This document shows, in pieces, positions 16,251 through 25,277 of a DNA stretch of 64,000 nucleotides. The notes beneath the pieces are model-generated. The model worked only from the letters and a program-made list of their open reading frames with translations. It was not told where the DNA came from and searched no databases. This DNA is from Breznakia pachnodae (GTDB lineage Bacteria > Bacillota_I > Bacilli_A > Erysipelotrichales > Erysipelotrichaceae). Position 1 is the first letter of the stretch, and each line of letters opens with the position of its first letter. A program made the position numbers and the translations under genes. The stretch covers positions 62,001 to 126,000 of the forward strand of contig NZ_JAUSUR010000008.1 in NCBI RefSeq assembly GCF_030814225.1, in the 5' to 3' direction.

Positions 16251-17528
16251 ATGAGAGTAGTTGAAAACAAGCGTTTTAATGAATCCTTTGTAGAAGAAGT
16301 GTTAGATAACGGTCTTCATGTAGTGATTTGGAAGAAACCTCAATTTAAAAAATCTAACTTTGTATTTGCAACACCATTTGGTGGTCGTGATTCGAAACAG
16401 GTTGATGAAAATGGTGTTGTACATACCTATCCTCATGGGGTTGCTCACTTTCTGGAACACAAGATGTTTGAAAAAGAAGGATTGGATGTGATGGAAGAGT
16501 TTTCATCAATGGGAGCGAATGTAAATGCCTTTACTTCTTATAATGAAACAGCATACTATTTCTCTACAACCAATGATCCAGTAAAACCATTACATTTATT
16601 ATTGGACTTTGTTCAGGAACTTACAATTAGTAAGGAATCTGTTGAAAAAGAGAAGGGAATTATCATTCAGGAATTAGAAATGTATAAGCAAATGAGTGAT
16701 TCTCGCTTATTTAGTGAATCATTTGAATCTATTTTTGTTGATCATCCTTTAAAAAATGATATTGGTGGAACTGCAGATAGTGTAAATGCAATTACATATG
16801 ATATCTTACATGAATGTTATCATTTGAATTATCATCCTTCAAAGATGATTTTAGTTGGTGTTACTGCACAGGATCCTGAAATGTTATTAAATGAAATCAA
16901 ACAGAATCAGGCTGCGAAAACATTTGATAAGGTGCATCAGGCAAATCGAGTGCTTTATAATGAACCGAAAGCAGTAGCTAAAACTAACCAGGCCATTCAA
17001 ATGGATATCTCTACCAATAAGGTAGCTGATATTTATAAATTTGATGGAATTAAGGATAGTGTAGAAGCTAATAAAGTGGACTGGTGTCTTACAATTTTGT
17101 TGGATATGACATTTACTTCATTATCTAAAAATTATCAAACATGGCTGGATAATGAAATCATTAATGATTCGTTTGGATTTGGTGTTGAAATTGGACCAGA
17201 TTATGGTGCTTTGATATTTACCAATGAAACAGATAAAACAGATGCATTCTTTGATATGATTCACAATCAAATGAAGTCTATGGACTCGTTTGATGATACA
17301 TTATTGGATCAGTTGAAACGTCGTTATTTTGGTTCAAACATTAATTCACTCAATAGTTTTGAAGCAATTAGTGTAGGATTCATGAGAATGTATTTCAGTA
17401 AAATTGATTTCTTTGAAAGTTTAGAAATCATTGAATCAATCACAAAAGAAGATTTAATAAACGCATATCATTTATTAGATATTAATAATCATAGTAGAAT
17501 TATGATAGAACCAAAGAAGGAGTCTTAA
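16251..17528 (+). CDS. M16 family zinc peptidase (YmfH type)
   Basis: This 425-residue protein has the inverted zinc motif H66-F-L-E69-H70 (HFLEH). The distal Glu is within GIIIQELEMYK near residue 140, and NAFTSYNETAYYFS is the family substrate-binding strand. It is the catalytic partner of the preceding HxxEH-less protein and starts 4 bases after it. Family members are cytoplasmic; bacterial ones process small peptides, but no substrate is visible here. A terminator hairpin overlaps the stop codon and ends the rnjB-ftsK-peptidase transcript. Confidence 0.9.
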   Translation: MRVVENKRFNESFVEEVLDNGLHVVIWKKPQFKKSNFVFATPFGGRDSKQVDENGVVHTYPHGVAHFLEHKMFEKEGLDVMEEFSSMGANVNAFTSYNETAYYFSTTNDPVKPLHLLLDFVQELTISKESVEKEKGIIIQELEMYKQMSDSRLFSESFESIFVDHPLKNDIGGTADSVNAITYDILHECYHLNYHPSKMILVGVTAQDPEMLLNEIKQNQAAKTFDKVHQANRVLYNEPKAVAKTNQAIQMDISTNKVADIYKFDGIKDSVEANKVDWCLTILLDMTFTSLSKNYQTWLDNEIINDSFGFGVEIGPDYGALIFTNETDKTDAFFDMIHNQMKSMDSFDDTLLDQLKRRYFGSNINSLNSFEAISVGFMRMYFSKIDFFESLEIIESITKEDLINAYHLLDINNHSRIMIEPKKES

Positions 17529-17546
17529 AAAACTTCTTCTTTTTTA
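17514..17546 (+). terminator. Terminator of the rnjB-ftsK-peptidase operon
   Basis: A 10-bp stem (17514-17523 with 17532-17541, one G-U pair) encloses the stop codon in its loop and runs into six T. Confidence 0.8.
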
Positions 17547-17601
17547 GGATTTTTATGATAAATTGATAAATAATAAGTAAGGGATACAAGAAAGAAGGAA
17601 T

Positions 17602-17922
17602 ATGTTAAATCAATTTGTTATAGTAGGATGCTTAAAAGAAAAACCGGAACTTAAAGAAACAGCGAATAAAATTAAATATGCAAATATCACAATGATTGTG
17701 AAACGTAATTTTAAAAATACCATAGGTGAGTATGAGTACGATGAAATTGTATGCACTTTATGGAGAGGGATTGCCGAGAATTGTATTGATATTTGTGAAG
17801 AAAATTCATTAATTGCAATCAAAGGGCGAATTCAGACCAGTACATATGTCAGTGAAGAGAATAAGACATATCTTAATTATGAATTTATAGCTGAAAAAGT
17901 TTCTTTCTTAAATGAAGCATAA
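17602..17922 (+). CDS. ssb: Small single-stranded DNA-binding protein
   Basis: This 106-residue OB-fold protein starts MLNQFVIVGCLKEKPEL and contains YDEIVCTLWRGIAENC and LIAIKGRIQTSTY, the strands that bind DNA in SSB. It lacks the long acidic tail that recruits partners in the main SSB, so it is a short paralogue of the SsbB/YwpH kind, linked in other Firmicutes to DNA uptake or repair. It is alone between two terminators. AAGAAGGAAT precedes the ATG. A separate full-length ssb is expected elsewhere. Confidence 0.8.
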   Translation: MLNQFVIVGCLKEKPELKETANKIKYANITMIVKRNFKNTIGEYEYDEIVCTLWRGIAENCIDICEENSLIAIKGRIQTSTYVSEENKTYLNYEFIAEKVSFLNEA

Positions 17923-17952
17923 AAAAACATTCGCGATTGTGCGAATGTTTTT
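17923..17952. terminator. Bidirectional terminator between ssb and rpsD
   Basis: An 11-bp stem (17924-17934 with 17941-17951) has a 6-base loop, flanked by A-runs and T-runs. It serves the convergent ssb and rpsD genes. Confidence 0.9.
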
Positions 17953-17957
17953 AATGA

Positions 17958-18569
17958 TTAACGGTTGTAGAATTCTACTACTAATAATTCGTTAATTTCT
18001 GAGTTTAATTCATTTCTTTCTGGAAGACGAATGAATTTACCAGATTTGTTTTTCTTATCTACGTCAACAAATGCAGGAGCCTTAAATACTGCATCTAATG
18101 ATTCGTTAATAACTGCTAAGTTTTTAGATTTTTCTTTTACTTCGATTACTTGACCAGGTTTCACACTGTAAGAAGCGATATCCACTTTTTTACCATCTAC
18201 TAAGAAATGTCCGTGGTTAACTAGTTGTCTAGCTCCTCTTCTTGTGTTAGAGAATCCCATACGGTAAACTAGGTTATCAAGTCTTGATTCTAGTAAGAAC
18301 AAGAAGTTGTGACCTGTTACACCTTTCATTTTACCTGCTTTTTTATATGTATTGTAGAATTGACGTTCTGTCATTTGGTACATATAACGAATTCTTTGTT
18401 TTTCTCTTAACTGTAAACCGTAGTTAGTTAATTTAATTCTCTTTGTTGGCCCATGTTGTCCAGGAGCGTATTGACGTTGTTTCCCTTTAGAAAATTCTTT
18501 ACCACTTTCTAAAATTGAGAAACTTAAACGACGAGACGTCTTGAAAATGGGTTTCGTTACTCTTGCCAT
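17958..18569 (-). CDS. rpsD: 30S ribosomal protein S4
   Basis: This 203-residue primary 16S rRNA-binding protein of the small subunit starts MARVTKPIFKTSRRLSFS. Its S4 RNA-binding domain runs from about residue 92 to 155 (LESRLDNLVYRMGF, RGARQLVNHGHFLVDGKKV). No zinc-type cysteines are present, so it is the C-minus form. The gene is monocistronic with a 5' leader of about 175 bases. This fits autoregulation by S4 binding its own mRNA, as known in bacilli. GGAGG lies 7 bases before the ATG. Confidence 0.97.
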   Translation of the reverse strand: MARVTKPIFKTSRRLSFSILESGKEFSKGKQRQYAPGQHGPTKRIKLTNYGLQLREKQRIRYMYQMTERQFYNTYKKAGKMKGVTGHNFLFLLESRLDNLVYRMGFSNTRRGARQLVNHGHFLVDGKKVDIASYSVKPGQVIEVKEKSKNLAVINESLDAVFKAPAFVDVDKKNKSGKFIRLPERNELNSEINELLVVEFYNR

Positions 18570-18581
18570 CTTATTTCCTCC

Positions 18582-18744
18582 TTATTGTTTTACAAGATGC
18601 AAAACAATAACAGTACAAATTATCATTATAGGGTGTCAGTACTTACGATAGGTTCGTTCATTTAAGGCAGCCGAATTACTTCTATCCCGCATATAGCGTT
18701 ACTGACGCGCATTATAAGACTTTGCATGCTGCTATTTATGATGC
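18582..18744 (-). promoter_or_regulatory. Structured rpsD leader, candidate S4 autoregulatory element
   Basis: On the minus strand a 7-bp helix (GTCAGTA at 18700-18706 with TACTGAC at 18635-18641) closes a folded domain holding smaller helices (GATAG/CTATC, TTCG/CGAA). A second perfect 10-bp hairpin (18582-18591 with 18601-18610) abuts the Shine-Dalgarno GGAGG at 18577-18581. S4 control of rpsD leaders is known in bacilli; membership of that family here is inferred from position and fold. Confidence 0.55.
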
Positions 18745-18750
18745 CTATTA

Positions 18751-18779
18751 AATATAGCAAAAACATAGTGATAAGTCAA
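18751..18779 (-). promoter_or_regulatory. Promoter of rpsD
   Basis: On the minus strand TTGACT (18774-18779) and TATATT (18751-18756) have a 17-base spacer. A second TATAAT at 18711-18716 lacks a -35. Confidence 0.65.
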
Positions 18780-18831
18780 ACATTTTTCGTTAATTTCATT
18801 GATAATTAATGCTTTAAATAAGCGTAAAATA

Positions 18832-18840
18832 TGATACAAT
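18832..18840 (+). promoter_or_regulatory. Extended -10 promoter of ezrA
   Basis: TGA-TACAAT lies 18 bases before the ATG, with no clear -35. Confidence 0.5.
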
Positions 18841-18858
18841 ATCTAAAGAGGTGTTGGT

Positions 18859-20613
18859 ATGGAAAGTTTTTTAAATTTATTCAAGAAAGAAATGACAATG
18901 AATGTTATTCTAATCGGTGGTTTTATTGTAATTGCTTTAATTATTATTACGCTTATTTTGCGTTCAACCAGAATTAGTAAAGCAAAGAAAGAGCTTGCTG
19001 CATTGGAATTAAAATATACAGAATTAAAGGGAATCCCTTTATCTTTTAAATTAAACAAGGCAGTAGCATTATCAAAGGTGAATAATTCACTTGATGATGA
19101 GATTGCTGGTTTTCAGAAGGACTATGAGGAAACACAGGAGTTATTAAAAGAATATAGTGTGATTCTGGCTGAAGTTGATGACTATGTATTTAGTAAGAAG
19201 ATAAAAAAAGCAAATTCATCAATTGATTCAATTATGAGTGTGGTAACCAAAAGTGAGAACGCAATTAAAGAATTGGATCAAAAGTTGGAAGCTGTACTTG
19301 AACAGGAAAATACCCAACGTGAAAATATCAATACATTAAAAGAGCGTTTCCGTAATGCAAAACGTACACTTATGGAAAACCGTCCAAATTACCATCAGAG
19401 TGTTGAGTATTTAGATACTACACTAAAAAGTATTGAGGATATGTTCTCAGTATTTGAAGAATGGATGTTTGCCAGTGAGTTTGATAAGGCAGCCGAAAAA
19501 CAAAATGAAATTCAAAATGAAATTCTTGTGTTTGAAGATTTATTGAAAAACTTACCAAGTTATTATGAACAAGTAAAAGTTACACTTGTTGGAGCTGTTG
19601 ATGAACTAGAATATCTATTTACATCTTCAAAACAAAAAGGTGTTTACTTAAGCCATTTAGAGATTGAAAAACATTTGGATGTTGTGAAAGATCTGTTAAG
19701 TGATATTTTAGCAAAACTAAGTGACTGTAACTTAAGTACCATTGAACAGGATATTGATGACTGTGAAGTTAGAATTGTTCAGATGAAAGAAGATATTGAA
19801 AAAGAAGTATATGCATTCTCTACAATTCATGACAAAGTAAACTCTTTATTTGTAAGAGTGAAAGGTTTGAACCAACAAATTGAAAAGATTAAAGAAACAT
19901 ATGCTAGAGTGAACGAACGTTTTGGTTTTGAAAACTGGACACAACGTTTAGCAAAATTAGATGAAAGTCTTGATTCATTAAATGAACAACGTTTCCGTTT
20001 GGAGAAGGTTGTAAGTGAAAATAGTGTTCCTTATTCTACGTTATTACTTTCTTATGAAGAATTAGCAAACGATACTGCACGTATGGAAAGTGAAGCAAAA
20101 GAACTTGCAGAACGCTTAGACAACGCATGTAGTGATGAAGAGAGAGCAAAACAACAATTAATTAAACTTCAACTGATTGTGAATGAAATTCGTGCGAAAA
20201 TCGCTAAAAATCACTTACCATCAGTTAGTGAAAAGTATGATGATGATATTATCAAAGCAAATTGCTATATTACAGATATCAAAGAAGTACTTTCAAGTAC
20301 ACCACTTGATGTAGATTTATTAAATGCCAAGATTCAAGAGGGAATTGATTACATCTATACTTTATATAATAGTGTAAATAACTTAGTTGGTATGGCAATC
20401 ATGGTAGAAAATGCAATTGTGTTTGGAAACAAATACCGTAGCGAGTATATGGAAGTTGACTCTGAACTTACAAGAGCTGAGTTGTGTTTCAATAATGGCC
20501 AATATACAAAATCTTTAAAGATTGCAATGTCAATCATTGAAAAGTTACATCCTGGTGCTTATGAAAACTTGGTGAAAAAAGGAGCTGACTTCGATGAAGC
20601 CTTCCAATCATAA
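18859..20613 (+). CDS. ezrA: Septation ring formation regulator EzrA
   Basis: This 584-residue protein has a single N-terminal membrane helix at about residues 15-35 and then long coiled-coil repeats to the end (spectrin-like in known EzrA). It has the family pattern of a helix followed by basic residues and a Lys/Glu-rich rod. EzrA interacts with FtsZ and restricts extra Z-rings in Firmicutes. GAGG lies 7 bases before the ATG. It overlaps the next gene, nifS, by 20 bases. The ezrA-nifS-thiI order is shared with other Firmicutes. Confidence 0.88.
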   Translation: MESFLNLFKKEMTMNVILIGGFIVIALIIITLILRSTRISKAKKELAALELKYTELKGIPLSFKLNKAVALSKVNNSLDDEIAGFQKDYEETQELLKEYSVILAEVDDYVFSKKIKKANSSIDSIMSVVTKSENAIKELDQKLEAVLEQENTQRENINTLKERFRNAKRTLMENRPNYHQSVEYLDTTLKSIEDMFSVFEEWMFASEFDKAAEKQNEIQNEILVFEDLLKNLPSYYEQVKVTLVGAVDELEYLFTSSKQKGVYLSHLEIEKHLDVVKDLLSDILAKLSDCNLSTIEQDIDDCEVRIVQMKEDIEKEVYAFSTIHDKVNSLFVRVKGLNQQIEKIKETYARVNERFGFENWTQRLAKLDESLDSLNEQRFRLEKVVSENSVPYSTLLLSYEELANDTARMESEAKELAERLDNACSDEERAKQQLIKLQLIVNEIRAKIAKNHLPSVSEKYDDDIIKANCYITDIKEVLSSTPLDVDLLNAKIQEGIDYIYTLYNSVNNLVGMAIMVENAIVFGNKYRSEYMEVDSELTRAELCFNNGQYTKSLKIAMSIIEKLHPGAYENLVKKGADFDEAFQS

Positions 20614-21739
20614 TTATTATTTTGATTATGCATCAACTACACCAGTAGATAAAACAATTGCTGATACTTATTTCGATATTGTAAAGAAGTATTATGCAAA
20701 CTCTGAATCAACCTATAAGTTAGGGTTAGAGGTTCATAATTTAGTAGAAACAAGCCGGAGGAAAATCGCCGGCTTGTTGAGGGTTTTGCCTGAAGAAGTA
20801 ATATTTACTTCTGGTGCTAGTGAAGCAAATAGTTTTGCTTTGAAGGGATATGCATTAAAGAATAAGCATAAAGGAAAGCATATTATTACCAGTAAAATGG
20901 AACATTCTTCAATTATAAATGCCTGTAAGCAATTAGAAGAAGAATTTGGATTCCAGATTACTTATTTACCAGTGCCAAAAGATGGAGTAATAACAGTTGA
21001 TCAGGTAAAAGAACATATGCGTAATGATACCATATTGGTTTGTCTGATGGCATTAAATAATGAAATTGGAAGTATCCAGAACGTTGAAGAAATCGCATTG
21101 TATCTGAAACAGAATACTCGTATTTGTTTTTTCTGTGATGGAGTACAGATAGTAGGAAAGCATCCATTTGATTTATCAAATATTGATTTATTTACCTTCA
21201 CTACCCATAAGTTTTATGGAGTGAAAGGCTGTGGTGTACTAATTAAGAAAAAGAATGTGGAACTCTTACCACTTATCCATGGTGGTCAGCAGGAGCAGGG
21301 GATTCGTGGTGGTACCATGAATGCACCAGTGTGTATAGTGGCCGCTAAAACGCTTCGTATGGCCCTAGAGTCACAAGATTCACATCTTGAACATGTATCG
21401 AAGTTGTATAATAGACTAAAAGAGAAATTATCCACTTTGAATCAGATTGCTATTAACTCACCAAAGAATGGTTCACCATATATATTGAACTTTTCCTGTT
21501 CAACAATGAATAGTGAAATTATGATGAATGCTTTGAATGAAAGAAATATCTTCGTTTCTTCTCAAAGTGCATGTTCTTCAAGAACAAAGCAACCATCGCA
21601 TACACTATTGGCAATGAATTATGAGGAGAAACGTGCAATTAGTGCAATTCGAATCAGTTTATCACATCATACAACAGATGAGGAAGTAGAGTATCTGTTA
21701 ACTAGTATAAAGGAGATTATTTATGAGTACAGCACATAA
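20594..21739 (+). CDS. Cysteine desulfurase of the NifS/NifZ type, partner of ThiI
   Basis: This 381-residue PLP enzyme takes sulfur from cysteine as a persulfide. Lys206 in TTHKFYG binds PLP, His104 (MEHSS) stacks on it, and Cys327 in SSQSACSSR is the persulfide cysteine. It starts inside ezrA with GGAG 9 bases upstream, and its end overlaps thiI by 17 bases. In B. subtilis the equivalent nifZ-thiI pair makes 4-thiouridine in tRNA without IscS. The same role is inferred here. Confidence 0.92.
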   Translation: MKPSNHNYYFDYASTTPVDKTIADTYFDIVKKYYANSESTYKLGLEVHNLVETSRRKIAGLLRVLPEEVIFTSGASEANSFALKGYALKNKHKGKHIITSKMEHSSIINACKQLEEEFGFQITYLPVPKDGVITVDQVKEHMRNDTILVCLMALNNEIGSIQNVEEIALYLKQNTRICFFCDGVQIVGKHPFDLSNIDLFTFTTHKFYGVKGCGVLIKKKNVELLPLIHGGQQEQGIRGGTMNAPVCIVAAKTLRMALESQDSHLEHVSKLYNRLKEKLSTLNQIAINSPKNGSPYILNFSCSTMNSEIMMNALNERNIFVSSQSACSSRTKQPSHTLLAMNYEEKRAISAIRISLSHHTTDEEVEYLLTSIKEIIYEYST

Positions 21740-22931
21740 TGAATACAATCATATCTTAATTCGTTTTGGAGAATTATCTACCAAAGGAAAGAATAAGAAA
21801 GATTTTATTAAGCAATTAATGAGTAATGTGAAAAAATCATTACAAAAATTTGAGAATCTTACGTTTGAACGTGGCCATGATCGTTTATATATTTTGTTAA
21901 ATGGTGAGGATCATGTAGAAGTAAGTGAACGTCTGAAACATGTATTTGGGATTTCTTCTTTTTCATTAGCAATAAAAATTAAAAGTGATTTAGAAGAAAT
22001 GAAACGTATTTCACTGATGGCTGCAGAAGAATTTAAAGGAAAAACGTTTAAGATGGATACAAGAAGACATCATAAACCATTCCTATACTCAAGTGATGAA
22101 ATCAATCGAGCGTGTGCTACTGAAATTCTAAAAAATACTGATTTAAAAGTAGATGTAAGAAATCCAGAGTTACGTATTCAAATCGAAGTACGTGAATTCT
22201 ATACATATATTATGACTGAGAAAATTAAAGGTGCAGGAGGATATCCGGTAGGAAGTAGTGGAAAGGCACTTGTTATGTTATCTGGAGGGATTGATTCACC
22301 TGTGGCTTGTTATGAAACAATGAAACGTGGGGTATCAATTGAATGTATTCACTATGCATCACCTCCATATACTTCACAACAGGCATTAGATAAAGTGAAA
22401 CAATTAGCTTCAAAGATTGCTTTGTTTCAAGGTCATGTACGTTTACATATTGTACCATTTACGGATTTACAGTTAGCAATCTACAATAATGCTTATGAAA
22501 GTTATGCAATTACACTAATGAGACGTATGATGTATCGTATTGCTCAACAGGTGGCTGAAAAGCAACGTTGTCTAGCAATTGTTAATGGAGAAAGCCTTGG
22601 ACAGGTAGCATCACAGACATTAGAGAGTATGAATGTAATTGGTAAAGTGGTTGACATTCCGGTTTTGAGACCTTTAATCTGTATGGATAAGCTGGAAATC
22701 ATTGATATTGCCAACAAGATTGATACTTATGATATTTCAATTCAGCCATTTGAAGATTGCTGTACGATTTTTACACCAAAGAAGCCAACTACAAAACCAA
22801 ATTTGGATAAAGTAGAGCGTTTAGAGGCAAAGTTTGATTATCAAACAGAGATTGATAAAGCAATTGAAAATATGGAATCGATCTCGGTTCATTATGATGA
22901 AGAGAAGAGTGAACATGAGGATTTATTCTAA
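21723..22931 (+). CDS. thiI: tRNA 4-thiouridine synthase ThiI
   Basis: This 402-residue protein has an N-terminal ferredoxin-like domain, then THUMP (about residues 60-165), then the PP-loop ATPase with MLSGGIDSP near 184. It ends without a rhodanese domain, as in B. subtilis ThiI. EDCCTIF near 343 holds candidate catalytic cysteines. It adenylates U8 of tRNA and inserts sulfur delivered by the desulfurase encoded just upstream. Both ends overlap neighbours (17 bases with nifS, 1 base with rlmA), so a tightly coupled operon is likely. Confidence 0.95.
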   Translation: MSTAHNEYNHILIRFGELSTKGKNKKDFIKQLMSNVKKSLQKFENLTFERGHDRLYILLNGEDHVEVSERLKHVFGISSFSLAIKIKSDLEEMKRISLMAAEEFKGKTFKMDTRRHHKPFLYSSDEINRACATEILKNTDLKVDVRNPELRIQIEVREFYTYIMTEKIKGAGGYPVGSSGKALVMLSGGIDSPVACYETMKRGVSIECIHYASPPYTSQQALDKVKQLASKIALFQGHVRLHIVPFTDLQLAIYNNAYESYAITLMRRMMYRIAQQVAEKQRCLAIVNGESLGQVASQTLESMNVIGKVVDIPVLRPLICMDKLEIIDIANKIDTYDISIQPFEDCCTIFTPKKPTTKPNLDKVERLEAKFDYQTEIDKAIENMESISVHYDEEKSEHEDLF

Positions 22932-23716
22932 TGAATCCACTCATTTGTCCAGTGTGTCAAAAAGAACTAAAGAAATCAGATAAACAGTATGCTTGTGAGA
23001 ATAAGCATACTTTTGATATTGCAAAGGAAGGTTATACGAATCTATTACTGAAGGCTTCACAATCATCTGGTGATAGTAAAGAAATGGTAAATGCACGCAG
23101 GCATTTTCTTGAAAAGGATTATTATAAGCAGTTACGTGATACAATTATTAATGTAGTAAAGGAACTTAATCCATCAATAGTAGTGGATGCAGGTTGTGGG
23201 GAAGGTTACTATACAAATGAGATTGCGAATAATTTAGAAAGTAATTTCTATGCATTTGATATGAGTAAGAATGCACTTCGCTATGCAAGTAAAAGAAGTG
23301 AAAAAGTAGGTTACTTCTTATCTAGCATCTTTCATTTACCACTTCAAAAACAAAGTATAGATATTATTTTAAATATTTTTGCACCTGCAGCAATTGAAGA
23401 ATTTAAAAGAGTTCTAAAAGAAAATGGGTATATTATTAAAGTTGACCCTGGTAAAGAACACTTATTAGAGTTAAAAGAATTATTGTATGATTACGTATAT
23501 TTGAATGAGGAAAAGAAAATTGAAGAGTTCAACTTGATCAGGGAGTGTAACGTAAACTATACGATGGACTTGGATGAAACTGACGTGAAAAATCTACTTC
23601 ATATGACTCCATATCTGCATCGCACACCACGTGAAAAGATAGAAAAATTACAGATAAATGATACAATGCAGGTAAAAGCATCATTTTTAATAAGAATTTA
23701 TCAAATAAGTAAGTAA
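22931..23716 (+). CDS. rlmA: 23S rRNA (guanine-N1)-methyltransferase, RlmA type
   Basis: This 261-residue SAM-dependent methyltransferase has an N-terminal zinc site formed by Cys6, Cys9, Cys22 and His26, as in RlmA. The SAM loop VVDAGCGEGYY lies near residue 79. NIFAPAAIEEFKRVLKENG near 150 is typical of RlmA (NPP/NVFAP motif). Proteobacterial RlmA methylates G745 and the Gram-positive form G748 of 23S rRNA; which applies here is not visible from sequence, though lineage favours 748. Its ATG overlaps the thiI stop (TAATG). Confidence 0.88.
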   Translation: MNPLICPVCQKELKKSDKQYACENKHTFDIAKEGYTNLLLKASQSSGDSKEMVNARRHFLEKDYYKQLRDTIINVVKELNPSIVVDAGCGEGYYTNEIANNLESNFYAFDMSKNALRYASKRSEKVGYFLSSIFHLPLQKQSIDIILNIFAPAAIEEFKRVLKENGYIIKVDPGKEHLLELKELLYDYVYLNEEKKIEEFNLIRECNVNYTMDLDETDVKNLLHMTPYLHRTPREKIEKLQINDTMQVKASFLIRIYQISK

Positions 23717-23731
23717 TAATAGTATTTTCTT

Positions 23732-23758
23732 TTAGCATGATTTTTGGTATAATGCTAA
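23732..23758 (+). promoter_or_regulatory. ffh promoter within an inverted repeat
   Basis: TGG-TATAAT (23745-23753) is an extended -10. It lies inside a perfect inverted repeat, TTAGCAT (23732-23738) and ATGCTAA (23752-23758), that could be an operator or a weak hairpin. No repressor is identified. Confidence 0.45.
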
Positions 23759-23793
23759 TGCAGTTTTTATAAAAAGAGAAAGGTGGAAACCAA

Positions 23794-25221
23794 ATGTTTG
23801 ATTCATTAACAAATCGCTTGAATAAAGCGTTTAAAAATATTGCTGGAAAAGGTAAGTTAAGCGAAAAGAATATGGATGAAATGCTAAAAGAAGTAAGAAT
23901 GTCACTTCTTGAAGCAGATGTTAATTATCGAGTAGTTAAAGATTTTATTGCAAATATTAAAGAAAAAGCAATGGGTACAGAAGTATTAGATGCACTTGAT
24001 CCTTCACAGATGGTTGTTAAAGTCGTTCGTGATGAATTAGTTGCGTTACTTGGAGAAAGTGAAACTTCAATTCATTTCAAAGAAGAAGGTATCACAACTG
24101 TAATGATGGTTGGTCTTCAGGGGACAGGGAAAACAACCGCTTCTGCTAAAATTGCGAACTTATTAAAGAAGAAAAAAGATCGTAATGTGCTATTAGCTGC
24201 ATGTGACGTTGTACGTCCAGCTGCAATTGAGCAATTACAGACACTAGGTCAGCAAATTGGTGTTGAAGTATATAGTGAAGGTGTTGAAGTTGATGCTTTA
24301 ACAACTGCTAAAAATGCTTATCAATATGCAAATGACAATGGATTTGATACCGTTTTATTTGATACTGCTGGTCGTTTACATATTGATGATGAATTAATGC
24401 AGGAACTAGAGAACATCAGTAAAGCAATCAAACCGGATGATATCTTATTGACTGTTGATGCAATGACTGGTCAGGACATTATTAATGTAGCTCAATCCTT
24501 CCATGAACGTTTAAATGTTAGTGGTTTAGTCTTAACAAAACTTGATGGTGATGCGCGTGGTGGGGGAATCCTATCCGTAAGAGCTGTTACAAATGTTCCA
24601 GTTATGTTTGTAGGGTTAGGAGAAAAAATCGAAGATTTAGATATTTTCTATCCTGATCGTATGGCTGAACGTATTCTTGGTATGGGGGATTTAATGACCC
24701 TAATCGAGCAAGCGGAAGAAAAGATGGATAAAGAAGCTGCTGAGAAGAGTGCAGAGCGCATGATGAGTGGTAAATTTGATTTAAACGATATGTTGATTCA
24801 ACTTGAACAAGTATCAAAGATGGGTTCTATTTCTAAAATTATGAAATTGATTCCAGGTATGAATCAAATGGCTTCTAATATGGATGAATTAAAGACAGAC
24901 AATAAATTAAAATATACGAAAGCAATGATTCAAAGTATGACTCCATACGAAAGAGAAAATCCAGATGTAATTCGTTCAGGAAGAAAAAGACGTATTGCAA
25001 GAGGTAGTGGAACTCAAGTTGGTGATGTGAATCGTCTAATTTCTCAATTCGAAAAGACTCGTCAGATGATGAAGCAAATGGGGAAAATGCAACAAAATGG
25101 TTCTATGGCCAATATGGACATGGATGCTCTTGCAAATATGCAGCAAGGTGGTGGAGCAACTCTTCCTCAGGGGATGGCACCACGCAAGAAGTTTGTATCT
25201 AAATTAAAAAAACGTCGTTAG
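23794..25221 (+). CDS. ffh: Signal recognition particle protein Ffh
   Basis: This 475-residue SRP54 GTPase binds signal peptides of nascent membrane and secreted proteins together with SRP RNA. It has an N-domain (1-90) and a G-domain with GLQGTGKTT near residue 107, DTAGRLHID near 189 and TKLDGDARGG near 247. The Met-rich M-domain (from about 300) holds the RSGRKRRIARGSG RNA-binding helix near 395. GGTGG lies before the ATG. No ylxM precedes it, unlike in many Firmicutes. Confidence 0.97.
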   Translation: MFDSLTNRLNKAFKNIAGKGKLSEKNMDEMLKEVRMSLLEADVNYRVVKDFIANIKEKAMGTEVLDALDPSQMVVKVVRDELVALLGESETSIHFKEEGITTVMMVGLQGTGKTTASAKIANLLKKKKDRNVLLAACDVVRPAAIEQLQTLGQQIGVEVYSEGVEVDALTTAKNAYQYANDNGFDTVLFDTAGRLHIDDELMQELENISKAIKPDDILLTVDAMTGQDIINVAQSFHERLNVSGLVLTKLDGDARGGGILSVRAVTNVPVMFVGLGEKIEDLDIFYPDRMAERILGMGDLMTLIEQAEEKMDKEAAEKSAERMMSGKFDLNDMLIQLEQVSKMGSISKIMKLIPGMNQMASNMDELKTDNKLKYTKAMIQSMTPYERENPDVIRSGRKRRIARGSGTQVGDVNRLISQFEKTRQMMKQMGKMQQNGSMANMDMDALANMQQGGGATLPQGMAPRKKFVSKLKKRR

Positions 25222-25277
25222 AAATTGACATTTCCAACAATTCTATTACAATAATAAATGAAAAAAGGAGAATTCTT

